Below, piece after piece: positions 42,368 through 50,747 of a stretch of 64,000 bases of DNA. How positions within the stretch are numbered: the first letter of the stretch is position 1; every line of letters starts with the position of its first letter. The notes under the pieces were generated by a model. It did no database searches. It worked only from the letters and a program-made list of their open reading frames with translations, and was not told the DNA's origin. The stretch comes from Martinezella hainanensis. GTDB taxonomy: Bacteria > Pseudomonadota > Alphaproteobacteria > Rhizobiales > Rhizobiaceae. The stretch spans positions 1 to 64,000 of the forward strand of contig NZ_FMAC01000014.1 in assembly GCF_900094555.1 (NCBI RefSeq). The letters run 5' to 3'. The position numbers and the translations under genes are program-made.

Positions 42368-42600
42368 AAACCCCTCCGGATACTCACCACGCCCGGCCTT
42401 TTCGGGCCGATCGGTCTTACGCCGCCTCATCTATTTCCTTAGATAAGTTGCGCGCCAAATAAGCGCAATGGGGAGGAGATTCGGAGTTTTGCGCCGACAA
42501 GTCAAAAATCTGTCAGATTCGGGTTGATTGCCAGGAATTCATCGGTATATATCGCGGCCGTTCCGACGATTTGCTTCCTGACCGGGTGCGAAACGCCAAA

Positions 42601-42690
42601 GGACAGGTGGCCGAGTGGTTTAAGGCGCACGCCTGGAACGCGTGTGTACGTGAAAGCGTACCGAGGGTTCGAATCCCTCCCTGTCCGCCA
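42601..42690 (+). tRNA. tRNA-Ser (anticodon GGA), CCA encoded
   Basis: The 90-base sequence folds with acceptor GGACAGG/CCTGTCC, an anticodon stem CACGC/GCGTG around loop CTGGAAC (anticodon GGA at 42635-42637), a long class II variable arm (about 42646-42662) and a T-loop GGTTCGAATCC. The genomic CCA is at 42688-42690. It reads UCC and UCU. The gene lies at the boundary between the housekeeping salvage region and the regulator-rich region. Confidence 0.97.
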
Positions 42691-42726
42691 TTTTATCCTT
42701 TCCATACCGGAGACATGGGTAACGGC

Positions 42727-44271
42727 TTATCCCTGAGAGATGGGAGGCAATTTCGTCCCGAACCATCGCGACGCGGCCGCTGCTGCTTCTCCCATGTCCG
42801 GCTCAGCTTCACCAACCCAGGCAACCACGCCGTCGGGCCGCACGAGCAGCGCGCTCAAGCCCAGCCGATCTTTTGCGTCGGTCGCGACATAGGTGATTCG
42901 GTCACTCCAGCGACTTGCTAGCGCTTCAAGCGGTGCACAGATATCAAAGTCCAGCAACAGGCCTTTGCCCGTTCTGAGGTGATCGCCAAGTTTCGTCCCA
43001 TCGATCAGCTCGAAATCGGGGGCGCTGCGGCCGACCAGCGGATTGGCGTCGCCAAGATCGTAACGCAGAGAGACGCCCCAGACACGCTCGGCGAAATAGG
43101 TGGCGCCGTCGCACGTATCGACCAGATCGCGGATGATGGCTTCGAGCGCACGCGAACTGCGGCTTGGGCGCATGAGCGCGACCTGGGCGCGCGACCAGTC
43201 GAGCACCTGCGCGCCGACCGGATGCCGTTCGCTGAAATAGGTGTCGAGCAGGCCCTCCGGCGCCTCGCCGCGGATGGTGGCGGCAAGCTTCCATCCCAGA
43301 TTCATTGCGTCGCCCAGACCAAGATTGAGGCCTTGGCCGCCCAGGGGGGAATGGATGTGCGCGGCGTCGCCGGCTAGCAGGACGCGTCCTCTTCTATAGG
43401 CTGTCGCCTGGTAGGCACGATCCGTCCATGTGGTGGCAAGCTTGAGCCCCGTCACCGTGACATCGGTGCCGGAAATGCGGCGCAGCACGGCCTGCACATG
43501 CTCGCGCGTGATTGGCTGGATCCGATGGAAAGCGCCGCCATCGAAATCGACCATCGCGATCGTCCCCGGCGGCGAATAGGTGTACATGCCCGTCGCAGTG
43601 TAATGGCGGCCGGAACGAAGCTCGTCCGGGTCCGCCATCTCGATTTCGGCGGAATAGCCGGTGAATTCGGGATCCGTCCCGACAAACTCGAAACCGCCGG
43701 CCTTGCGGACGCTGCTGCGGCCGCCATCGCAGCCGACGAGCCAGCGCCCGCGAAAGGTCTCGCCTCCGGCGCAGACAGTGACACCTTCATTCGACTGCGC
43801 GAAGCTCTCGACACCGAAGCCGCGCCTGATCTCGGCCCCCATCGCCTCCGCGCGAGCGGCCAGGATGGTTTCTAGGCCTTCCATCTCGACCATCATGCTG
43901 GTGCCGGCTGGGCTCGGCAGGCGATAGGGCCACTTCGAAGTATCAATCTTATCGTGGAAAAACTGGATGCCGGCGAAATGACCGCCTGGGCGACGCGACT
44001 GGTGCATCCAGTGCGCAGCCGATGAGGCGCGATCGCCCGAGCCGTCCTTCGCAGGCTTGGGCGCAGCGACGTCGTCCAGCAGGCCGCGACGATAGAAGGC
44101 TTCGATGGTCGGCGCGGAAAGGCCGCGCATGCCGAAGGGAAGGCGCTTCAGGGGCGCGTGCGGATCCTCGGCCCGCTCCAGCACCAATACGGAGAGACCG
44201 GCGAGACGCAGCTCACAGGCGAGAAACAAGCCGACAGGTCCGCCGCCGGCAATCAGAACATCATAAATCAA
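42727..44271 (-). CDS. FAD-dependent aromatic monooxygenase (class A), TTG start
   Basis: 514 residues. The FAD/NAD(P)H-dependent hydroxylase family is shown by GGGPVG (residues 9-14), the DG motif CDGGRSSVRKAGG near 185-197, and GDAAHIHSPLGGQGLNLGLGDAMNLGWKL near 305-332. The C-terminal ~150 residues are the thioredoxin-like extension of MhpA/PheA-type hydroxylases. An upstream in-frame continuation exists, but TTG 44271 follows GAGGAG with good spacing and starts exactly at the Rossmann fold. It is divergent from a TetR gene, which probably represses it. The substrate is a phenolic or polyketide-like ring by family analogy only. Confidence 0.88.
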   Translation of the reverse strand: MIYDVLIAGGGPVGLFLACELRLAGLSVLVLERAEDPHAPLKRLPFGMRGLSAPTIEAFYRRGLLDDVAAPKPAKDGSGDRASSAAHWMHQSRRPGGHFAGIQFFHDKIDTSKWPYRLPSPAGTSMMVEMEGLETILAARAEAMGAEIRRGFGVESFAQSNEGVTVCAGGETFRGRWLVGCDGGRSSVRKAGGFEFVGTDPEFTGYSAEIEMADPDELRSGRHYTATGMYTYSPPGTIAMVDFDGGAFHRIQPITREHVQAVLRRISGTDVTVTGLKLATTWTDRAYQATAYRRGRVLLAGDAAHIHSPLGGQGLNLGLGDAMNLGWKLAATIRGEAPEGLLDTYFSERHPVGAQVLDWSRAQVALMRPSRSSRALEAIIRDLVDTCDGATYFAERVWGVSLRYDLGDANPLVGRSAPDFELIDGTKLGDHLRTGKGLLLDFDICAPLEALASRWSDRITYVATDAKDRLGLSALLVRPDGVVAWVGEAEPDMGEAAAAASRWFGTKLPPISQG

Positions 44272-44450
44272 GACGGAACTCCTCAAGCGAGCGGCGCCGC
44301 AAGGGCGCCAGACATTCCCGCTTCGATCACTCTCGGCCGGCGCGAGTCGTTGGAAAAAGCCCAGCCCTATTCGGGCAGGCGACGGTCCGGTCACAGGAAC
44401 AGCCATAAAGCCTGTGCCGATTGCACCGATTTTGTGATCGCAGCACAATT

Positions 44451-44484
44451 TTTATACTCGGTATAAATTTACCTATGGTATAAA
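44451..44484. promoter_or_regulatory. Operator region of the TetR-monooxygenase pair
   Basis: TTTATAC-TCG-GTATAAA (44451-44467) is a perfect 7-base-arm palindrome. A second, weaker copy TTTACC-TATG-GTATAAA (44468-44484) adjoins it and ends 7 bases before the TetR ATG. Tandem sites suit a TetR dimer and autorepression. Confidence 0.7.
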
Positions 44485-44491
44485 TATCTCC

Positions 44492-45118
44492 ATGTCAAAC
44501 CGAATCAAACTCCGGGACCGAAAGAAGGAGATGACCCGTCAGGCGATCTCCGAGGTCGCAACGCGCCTGTTCGTCGAACATGGCTTCGATAATGTCTCCG
44601 TCGCCGATATCGCCTATGAGGCTGAAGTCGCCAGAAAGACGGTGTTCAACTACTTCCGCCGCAAGGAGGATCTGGTCTTCGATCGCGAGGATGAGGTGCG
44701 GGAGCTGGTGCGCAAGGCAATTGCCGATCGCGGCCAGCAGCCGCCGGTCCGCGCCTTCCAGACGCTGATGCGGGAACTTTTGGAAGCGCAGCATCCCTTG
44801 TTCAGGATTACGGAGCGACCGATTGCGTTCTGGCGCATGGTGGGGGAGAGCTCGGCGCTGACGGCGCATGCGTGCGGACTGCAGGTGAGCCTTGCCGACG
44901 ATCTCTCGGGAATGCTGTCCGACGCTGTGGGCCGACCCGCTTCCGATCCCGAAGCGCGGCTCGCCGGCACCATGCTGATGGCGACACTGGTGACGGCCTA
45001 TGGCGAGGCGCTTCGCGCCTTTCGCGAGAACCGAAAGCCCGAGGCAGCGCTGTCGAGCGTCATGGACCGAGGCTTTGCCGGCGTCGACGCCGCACTTGCG
45101 GGGACGCCGTACGTCTGA
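44492..45118 (+). CDS. TetR/AcrR family repressor
   Basis: 208 residues. The N-terminal helix-turn-helix (about 12-58: TRQAISEVATRLFVEHGFDNVSVADIAYEAEVARKTVFNYFRRKEDLVF) is typical; the C-terminal ligand domain is divergent. It is divergent from the FAD monooxygenase across 220 bases that hold two adjacent palindromes, the nearer one almost touching its own start. I infer repression of both genes, relieved by the monooxygenase substrate or a related aromatic. A strong terminator follows. Confidence 0.92.
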   Translation: MSNRIKLRDRKKEMTRQAISEVATRLFVEHGFDNVSVADIAYEAEVARKTVFNYFRRKEDLVFDREDEVRELVRKAIADRGQQPPVRAFQTLMRELLEAQHPLFRITERPIAFWRMVGESSALTAHACGLQVSLADDLSGMLSDAVGRPASDPEARLAGTMLMATLVTAYGEALRAFRENRKPEAALSSVMDRGFAGVDAALAGTPYV

Positions 45119-45153
45119 CCCTGGAAATCTCCAGATCGCAGCCTGAAAAGGCA

Positions 45154-45185
45154 AAAACCCGGCCGAGGGAGCGGCCGGGTTTTCG
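45154..45185. terminator. Bidirectional intrinsic terminator between TetR and SDR genes
   Basis: AACCCGGCCG, loop AGGGAG, CGGCCGGGTT, flanked by A-run (5') and TTT (3'): a 10-base-pair stem serving both the plus-strand TetR transcript and the minus-strand oxidoreductase transcript that converges on it. Confidence 0.85.
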
Positions 45186-45241
45186 AATGCGTGGTCAGTC
45201 AGACCGTCGACCATCCGTGGATCAGCTTGCCGGCACCGGCA

Positions 45242-46138
45242 TCACGCCGCGGATACCTGCAGCCTTGCAAGATCCTCAAGCAGCATCGGGCCGGTCGGCT
45301 CCCAGCCGAGCTTCTGCCGTGTCTTGGCGCTGGAGGCCGGCATGTCGTGGCCGGCGAACAGGGAGAGCCAACCGAAATAATCCTGGGCCTCTTCCTTGGC
45401 GACGGATTTGACCGGCAGGTTCAGACGCCGCCCGATGGTCTCGACGATATCGCGCATCGGCACGCCTTCCTCGGCGGCCGCGTGGTATTTGGCGTTCGGC
45501 TCGGCGCGTTCCACGACGAGGCGATAGAGGCGGCCGACATCGGTAAAATGCGCCGCCGGCCAGCGGCTTGATCCATCTCCGACATAGGCGCAGACGCCCT
45601 TTTGCCTGAATATCTCGATCAACGGGGTAATCAGGCCCTGGCTGACCGGATCATGCACCTGCGGCAGCCGCACCACCGAGACATTGACGCCGATCTCGCT
45701 TGCCAAAATTCCAGCTTCCTCGGTGGCTGCCCGGGGATGCCTGTCGGAGCGGGCGATCGGATTGTCTTCACGGGCCGGCTCGCCGGGGATCGTGTTGGCG
45801 ATCGGCGTGCCTGAGGTGATGACCAGCGGACGGAGCGAGCCGGCAAGCGCCGCGGCGAGCGTTGCAATGACGCGGCGGTCATCCTCGCAATTCTGCGCGA
45901 ATCTCGAGAAGTCGTGGTTGAAGGCAAGGTGAATGACGCCATCCGATTGCGAGGCGCCGCTTTTCAGGATTTCCGCATCCTCGATCGTGCCGTGAAGGAC
46001 CTCGGCGCCGGCGGCGGCAAGCGCCACCGCCTTTTCTTTCGAGCGCGAAAGGCCGAGCACCTGATGGCCGGCTCCGATCAACTCCCTGACGACATGCGAG
46101 CCGATATTTCCGGTCGCACCGGTAACGAATATACGCAT
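45242..46138 (-). CDS. NAD(P)-binding SDR-type epimerase-like oxidoreductase
   Basis: 298 residues. Extended or atypical SDR: Rossmann motif VTGATGNIGSHVV near 5-17, a central PLVITSGTP segment where the catalytic Ser would lie, and late sequence WPAAHFTDVGRLYRLVV typical of epimerase-like proteins. No clear YxxxK pair is visible, so catalytic status is uncertain. The frame continues to 46741, but ATG 46138 begins the Rossmann fold. It is divergent from an MmyB-type regulator. Confidence 0.85.
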   Translation of the reverse strand: MRIFVTGATGNIGSHVVRELIGAGHQVLGLSRSKEKAVALAAAGAEVLHGTIEDAEILKSGASQSDGVIHLAFNHDFSRFAQNCEDDRRVIATLAAALAGSLRPLVITSGTPIANTIPGEPAREDNPIARSDRHPRAATEEAGILASEIGVNVSVVRLPQVHDPVSQGLITPLIEIFRQKGVCAYVGDGSSRWPAAHFTDVGRLYRLVVERAEPNAKYHAAAEEGVPMRDIVETIGRRLNLPVKSVAKEEAQDYFGWLSLFAGHDMPASSAKTRQKLGWEPTGPMLLEDLARLQVSAA

Positions 46139-46144
46139 ATGCAC

Positions 46145-46220
46145 TGTCTCCTTATTTCGTCGGAGACAAATCTGTGCCCATCGTTTATTCTGGTAAAGTA
46201 GTGACCTTATCATAGTAAAG
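46145..46220. promoter_or_regulatory. Repeat sites between SDR and HTH regulator genes
   Basis: TGTCTCC (46145-46151) with GGAGACA (46162-46168) forms an inverted repeat, and GTAAAG occurs twice 22 bases apart (46193-46198 and 46215-46220), two helical turns. The direct repeats lie just before the regulator's ATG and fit binding by that regulator. Confidence 0.4.
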
Positions 46221-46231
46221 ACACTAACAGG

Positions 46232-47119
46232 ATGACCGATCTCATCGAAACCGAAAACGTGCTCGGGACCTATCTGAGGGATCGCCGCGCCAAACTCGAC
46301 CCATCCGCGCTCGGCTTTGGCGGCGAGCGGCGGCGCACGCCCGGGCTTCGGCGCGAAGAGGTGGCGCAGCGCGCCAACATCAGCCCGACATGGTACACTT
46401 GGCTGGAACAGGGGCGCGGCGGTGCGCCTTCCGCCGACGTGCTCGACCGGATCGCCCGCGCGCTGATGCTGACGGAAGTGGAGCGCGAGCACCTGTTCCT
46501 GCTTGGCCTCGGCCGGCCGCCGGAAGCGCGTTACCGCAGGAATGATGGCGTGACGCCGCGCTTGCAGCGCGTGCTCGATGCGCTGGAGCCGAGCCCTGCC
46601 CTCATCCGGACCGCCACCTGGGACGTCATCGCGTGGAACCGGGCAGCACCCGTGATGCTGATCGACTACGGATCGCTGCCGCCGGAGGAACGCAATATCC
46701 TGCGCTACATCTTCCTCGATCCGCGCGCCCGCGCCGTGCAATATGACTGGGAAAGTGTCGCCCGTTTCGCCCTGGGCGCATTCCGTGTCGATGCGGCTCG
46801 CGCAGGCGCATCAAGCGAGATCGAGCCCTTCGTTGCCGAACTCTGCCGCATCAGCCCGGAATTCAGGGCCATGTGGCGCGAAAACGATGTCCCCGGTGCG
46901 CATACCGAAGCCGTCAAACATATACGCCATCCGATCCTCGGCCCGCTGGCGTTCGAATATTCGGCCTTTTCGGTCGATGGTCGCACGGATCTCAGCATGA
47001 TCGTCTACAACCCCGCGACGCCAGACGATGCCGAGCGGATCAGATCGCTGCTGCCCGCCTCGCCCCCGCATCGTGCCGCTTCCGACAGCGCGCCACATGG
47101 GGAAGAGCAAGCTTCATGA
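46232..47119 (+). CDS. XRE-type regulator with MmyB-like ligand domain
   Basis: 295 residues. An N-terminal Xre HTH (about 8-85: RRRTPGLRREEVAQRANISPTWYTWLEQGRGGAPSADVLDRIARAL) joins a C-terminal MmyB/PAS-like domain (about 105-280), which in this family binds fatty acids or similar ligands. It lies divergent from the SDR gene, and its stop overlaps the methyltransferase start, so a three-gene module under its control is likely. Many relatives regulate a neighbouring SDR or efflux gene. Confidence 0.9.
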   Translation: MTDLIETENVLGTYLRDRRAKLDPSALGFGGERRRTPGLRREEVAQRANISPTWYTWLEQGRGGAPSADVLDRIARALMLTEVEREHLFLLGLGRPPEARYRRNDGVTPRLQRVLDALEPSPALIRTATWDVIAWNRAAPVMLIDYGSLPPEERNILRYIFLDPRARAVQYDWESVARFALGAFRVDAARAGASSEIEPFVAELCRISPEFRAMWRENDVPGAHTEAVKHIRHPILGPLAFEYSAFSVDGRTDLSMIVYNPATPDDAERIRSLLPASPPHRAASDSAPHGEEQAS

Positions 47120-47754
47120 GCATAGGCAGCGACGCCCGTTTCTGGGACCGGGCTTCACGCAATTACGCCAAGGGCGCGGTTGCCGACCCGACAGGATACG
47201 AGCGCACGCTCACCCGCACACGCGCCCTGCTAGGCCCGGGCGACAGGGTTCTGGAACTGGGTTGCGGGACAGGAACGACGGCGCTGCGGCTTGCCGGGAA
47301 TGTTAGAGACTATCTTGCAACGGATTTTTCCGCGGAGATGATTGCAATTGCCAAGGAACGGCACGCCGCCGAACCGATGCCAACCCTCACCTTCCAAGTC
47401 GCCACCGTTGAAACGCTCACATCCGAACCGACGCGATTTAACGCCATTCTGGGCTTCAACTATCTCCATCTGATCCGCGATCTGCCGGGCACGCTGCGCC
47501 ACATCCACGGCTTGCTCGCCCCGGAAGGCCTGTTTATCTCCAAGACACCCTGTGTCGGCGAGATGAACCCACTCATCCGGCTGGCCCTCCTGCCGGCCAT
47601 GCGCGCGATCGGAAAGGCACCGTATGCCGGCGTCTTTCGGGCATCGGAACTCGGCGAGCAGATATCCGCGGCAGGCTTCGATAGCCTTGCCACGGAAAAT
47701 CACGCAACCAAGGGCAACGACAACAGGCCCTACATTGTCGCCCGCAAGAGGTAA
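47116..47754 (+). CDS. Class I SAM-dependent methyltransferase
   Basis: 212 residues. Motif I VLELGCGTGTTALRL near 45-59, motif II-like DYLATDFSAEMIAIAKERH and a C-terminal lid domain with FRASELGEQISAAGFDSLATENHATKGNDNRPYIVARK. It transfers methyl groups to a small molecule or lipid; substrate unknown. The ATG overlaps the regulator's TGA. The preceding frame is open much further upstream but is covered by the regulator. Confidence 0.88.
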   Translation: MSIGSDARFWDRASRNYAKGAVADPTGYERTLTRTRALLGPGDRVLELGCGTGTTALRLAGNVRDYLATDFSAEMIAIAKERHAAEPMPTLTFQVATVETLTSEPTRFNAILGFNYLHLIRDLPGTLRHIHGLLAPEGLFISKTPCVGEMNPLIRLALLPAMRAIGKAPYAGVFRASELGEQISAAGFDSLATENHATKGNDNRPYIVARKR

Positions 47755-47995
47755 CGACACCAGCCAGGGTCAATCTCCCCATTGACGCCGGTCTCGAAGC
47801 GGGCCTAAATTCCTTTCGTCGAAAATGGCTGGCTTGGTCTCGGTAGGCCCAGGCCCTTCTCCTCGGACGGAGAAGCTCTGTTCCGCGCCCGGCGCGGATA
47901 CCCCGACAGTCCCTGCGCCTCGTGCGCGTTTCGGGTCTGCGCGGTAGCCATTTGACGATGCTCCCTCGGCAGACTCTGTTTGAAGGAGCCGTTTG

Positions 47996-48937
47996 ATGTC
48001 CACTATCGATCAATCCCAGCCGATTCTCATCTATCTCGCCGCCGGCGTGCAAGGCAGCGCCGTCGTTCGCGCCGCGCTTCGACGCGGCCTCAAGGTCAGG
48101 GCGCTTGTCCGGGACCGAAGGCGCGCCTCGGCGCTCTCAGGCCTCGGCGTCGAGCTTGCCGAGGGCAACCTTAGCGACCCCGCCTCGCTTCGGGCCGCCA
48201 GCGCCGGCATCGCGCATGCCGTGCTGCAGATCCCGATCGGATCTCGGGAGGACATGCGCATCCAGGCCGGCAATGCGGTATCCGCATCTCTCGCCTGCGG
48301 TTTGAAATCCGTTGTCCTGAAGCTCGCCAGCGCCAGTCGCCAGCCACCTTGCGAGGAACCAAGCTTCGTCGCCAATGCCATGATCGAAGAGGTGGTTCGC
48401 GCATCCGGGCTGCCCTTTTCCATCGTCCGCCCGACCATGTATCTCGACAATCTCTTGAAGCCGTCGGCACGCATGGACATTGTCAGACATGGGGTCTTCG
48501 CGCCGCCGATTGCTGAATCCCAACGCATCGCGTGGACCTCGGTCGATGATTGCGCCCGCGCCGCCGTCACCCTCTTGGAACGGGGCATTTCATCCGGCGA
48601 CCATCGCATCGCCGGGCCGGAAGGCGTTGATGGAAACGAGCTCGTCGCGCGGATCGGGGTCGGGCTCGGCCACAACATCGCCTATCGCCAGCAGCCCCTC
48701 GATGAATTCGAGCGGGATGTCGATGCGGCGATGGGGCCGGGAACGGGGCGCCGCGTCGCCTCGAAATTCCGCTTCTTCGCATCGCATCCGGACGAAGCGG
48801 ATGCGATGCTGGCCACGCCCTTCAAGCCGCAGGCCGGTCTTGAGGATTTCCGTCCGACCGGCATCGAGGAATGGGTTCGGCAGCATCGGGCACGGTTCTT
48901 CGATGCGGAGCAAGTGCCATCAGGCGAACGAGGCTGA
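47996..48937 (+). CDS. NmrA-like NAD(P)-binding protein
   Basis: 313 residues. NmrA/SDR family: an N-terminal Rossmann fold with the variant IYLAAGVQGSAVVRAAL where GATGxxG is usual, then RALVRDRRRASALSGLGVELAEGNLSD typical of the family, and a C-terminal region with IVRPTMYLDNLL. Such proteins act as redox sensors or quinone/isoflavone reductases. ATG 47996 follows AAGGAG with 7-base spacing. The 241 bases before it hold no supportable gene. Confidence 0.85.
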   Translation: MSTIDQSQPILIYLAAGVQGSAVVRAALRRGLKVRALVRDRRRASALSGLGVELAEGNLSDPASLRAASAGIAHAVLQIPIGSREDMRIQAGNAVSASLACGLKSVVLKLASASRQPPCEEPSFVANAMIEEVVRASGLPFSIVRPTMYLDNLLKPSARMDIVRHGVFAPPIAESQRIAWTSVDDCARAAVTLLERGISSGDHRIAGPEGVDGNELVARIGVGLGHNIAYRQQPLDEFERDVDAAMGPGTGRRVASKFRFFASHPDEADAMLATPFKPQAGLEDFRPTGIEEWVRQHRARFFDAEQVPSGERG

Positions 48938-48952
48938 TCGATAGCATGGGCT

Positions 48953-49735
48953 TCAATCGTAATAGGCTGGGGCCTGCATGAACCGAGGCCATGCCTCGGG
49001 ATCATGCCCCGTGACCACCATGGCATCGGTCTGTTCGGCAAGTGCGCGCAGCTTGCCGACGGATCGCACCGTGTCGACGGCGGAGGCCATGAAGCCGGGG
49101 AGCGCCCTTTCGTTCCAGTGATCAAGGGTATAGGCGGCGTCGATCGCCAGTAATATCGCGCCGCTCTTTGGCAGCTGCACGAGGAAGGATTGGTGGCCGA
49201 TGCTGTGGCCCGGCGTGAAGATCATTCGCAGCACTCCGTCGCCGTAGAGATCGTAGGTATCGGCCTCGAGGAGGTGCCATTTCAAGCCGGGCCGGTCGAA
49301 ATCCCTTCGGGCATAGGCGCCGGCGGCGAACCAGTCCGGCGCGAAGGCATATTCATATTCCCGGCGTTGGACGATGTGGGTCGCGTTGGGGAAGCGGCCG
49401 ATGGCACCGCTATGGTCGGAATGCAGATGCGACAGCGCGACGAAGCGGATGTCCTCACCAGAGATGCTGAGCCTTGCCAGCTGCGCGACGCATCCCTGCT
49501 CCTCCGTCATCACAGGCTGATAGCTGTCGACCACATCGCCCCAATAGCCGCGTGGATCGCCAAGGCCCTCGGCCGCCAGCCCGCCATCGATGACGACATT
49601 GCCTTTGGGATGGGTGAGCAGAAACCATGGCACCGGGATTTCATAATCGGCATCGCCGCCCTGGTTCATCCTGATGTCATGGGCCTTGCACCGCTGCGTG
49701 CCCGATTGAAACATGTAAAGCCTGATATCGCTCAT
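48953..49735 (-). CDS. BlcC/AttM-like metallo-beta-lactamase-fold lactonase
   Basis: 260 residues. Metal-ligand motif HLHSDH at 103-108, further ligands in TPGHSIGHQ near 174-181, AIDAAYT (Asp198) and a final VTGHDPEAW near 240. The whole chain resembles Agrobacterium BlcC/AttM, which opens gamma-butyrolactone and N-acyl-homoserine lactones. I infer lactone hydrolysis, with quorum quenching possible. It is not followed by blcA/blcB dehydrogenase genes, and the adjacent divergent gene encodes LysR, not the IclR-type BlcR. A perfect palindrome sits near the LysR start. Confidence 0.88.
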   Translation of the reverse strand: MSDIRLYMFQSGTQRCKAHDIRMNQGGDADYEIPVPWFLLTHPKGNVVIDGGLAAEGLGDPRGYWGDVVDSYQPVMTEEQGCVAQLARLSISGEDIRFVALSHLHSDHSGAIGRFPNATHIVQRREYEYAFAPDWFAAGAYARRDFDRPGLKWHLLEADTYDLYGDGVLRMIFTPGHSIGHQSFLVQLPKSGAILLAIDAAYTLDHWNERALPGFMASAVDTVRSVGKLRALAEQTDAMVVTGHDPEAWPRFMQAPAYYD

Positions 49736-49817
49736 GTGCCCGACCTGTGGTTGACGTTCGAGCGCCGTTTTCTGTTATCGAGGCCTCCACCACTAGGCGG
49801 CATCATTCACTTACATT

Positions 49818-49834
49818 TATCGGCTGAGCCGATA
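49818..49834. promoter_or_regulatory. Palindrome between lactonase and LysR genes
   Basis: TATCGGCT, one base (G), AGCCGATA: perfect 8-base arms, ending 10 bases before the LysR ATG. It is the best candidate operator for the divergent LysR-lactonase pair. Confidence 0.6.
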
Positions 49835-49844
49835 TATTGCGCTC

Positions 49845-50747
49845 ATGGATCTGCTAGTGGCGATGCGCGTCTATGTCAGGGTGGTGGAAAGGGGCGGCAT
49901 GTCGGCGGCTGCTCGCGATCTCGGCATGGGCCAGCCCGCCGTCAGCGAGCGGATTGATCGGCTGGAGCAATATCTCGGCGCGCGGCTGCTCATCAGAAAC
50001 ACCCGCAAGCTTGCCGTCACCGATGCCGGCGCCGCCTTCTACGAACGAAGCAAGCAGGTGCTGGATAGTGCCGACGACGCGCTCGCCGTCGTTAACGGCG
50101 ATCAGTCCTTGCGCGGCACGCTGAGGATTGCGGCGCCGCATGGCATCGGCGAGGTCGTCCTGCCCTCGATCCTGCTGCAGATGCGCAACCGCCATCCGCT
50201 GCTGAAGATCGAGTTGATCCTCAACGACAGGATCGTCGATCCGGTGACGGAGGGTGTCGATATCTCGTTGCGGCTGGGCGATCTCGGTGAAGGCAACTTC
50301 ATCGCCCGCAAGCTCGGCCATATCGGCCGCGTGTTGGTGGCATCGCCAGACTATCTTCAGCGGAATGGGACGCCGACGAAGCCCAATGAGCTTGCCGACC
50401 ACTCTTTCCTGCGGGTCGCGGGCCTCTTCAACAGCGGGCGGCTTTCGTTGATAGGCCCAGGCGGGCAGAGCGAACTCGCCACCATCGACATCGTTCTCAG
50501 CACCAGTCACTGGCGGCCTTTGCACAGCCTGCTGCTCGATGGTGCCGGCATCGGCGTCTTGCAGGCGCCAGTCTGCACGGAAGATCTGGCGAGCGGCAGG
50601 CTGATCCGCCTGCTGCCGGAATTCTCCGTGCCGGGATTCGATCTGCATGCGCTCTATCCGGCCACAAGGCCGATTCCGCCGCGCATTCGGGCAGTCCTCT
50701 CGCTGTTGGAAGAGCAATTAGGTCCCGTTTCCCTGCGCGAAAGCTAG
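49845..50747 (+). CDS. LysR family regulator next to the lactonase
   Basis: 300 residues with an N-terminal HTH (about 1-60: VVERGGMSAAARDLGMGQPAVSERIDRLEQYLGARLLIRNTRKL) and a C-terminal effector domain. The arrangement with the divergent lactonase and the palindrome between them predicts lactone- or acid-responsive control. Its stop overlaps the convergent MFS stop by 3 bases. CrgA/YafC-type LysR proteins of this length often control oxidoreductases, so the lactonase link is inferred from position. Confidence 0.9.
   Translation: MDLLVAMRVYVRVVERGGMSAAARDLGMGQPAVSERIDRLEQYLGARLLIRNTRKLAVTDAGAAFYERSKQVLDSADDALAVVNGDQSLRGTLRIAAPHGIGEVVLPSILLQMRNRHPLLKIELILNDRIVDPVTEGVDISLRLGDLGEGNFIARKLGHIGRVLVASPDYLQRNGTPTKPNELADHSFLRVAGLFNSGRLSLIGPGGQSELATIDIVLSTSHWRPLHSLLLDGAGIGVLQAPVCTEDLASGRLIRLLPEFSVPGFDLHALYPATRPIPPRIRAVLSLLEEQLGPVSLRES

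Noticed and set aside
42601..42690. tRNA-Ser as the left border of an integrated element
   Set aside because: I found no second copy of its 3' end and no integrase gene in the window; kept only as a hypothesis.
47770..48003. Possible 77-aa minus-strand ORF in the gap before the NmrA-like gene
   Set aside because: Low-complexity Gly/Pro/Arg composition, no ribosome site, and it would start inside the neighbouring gene's leader.
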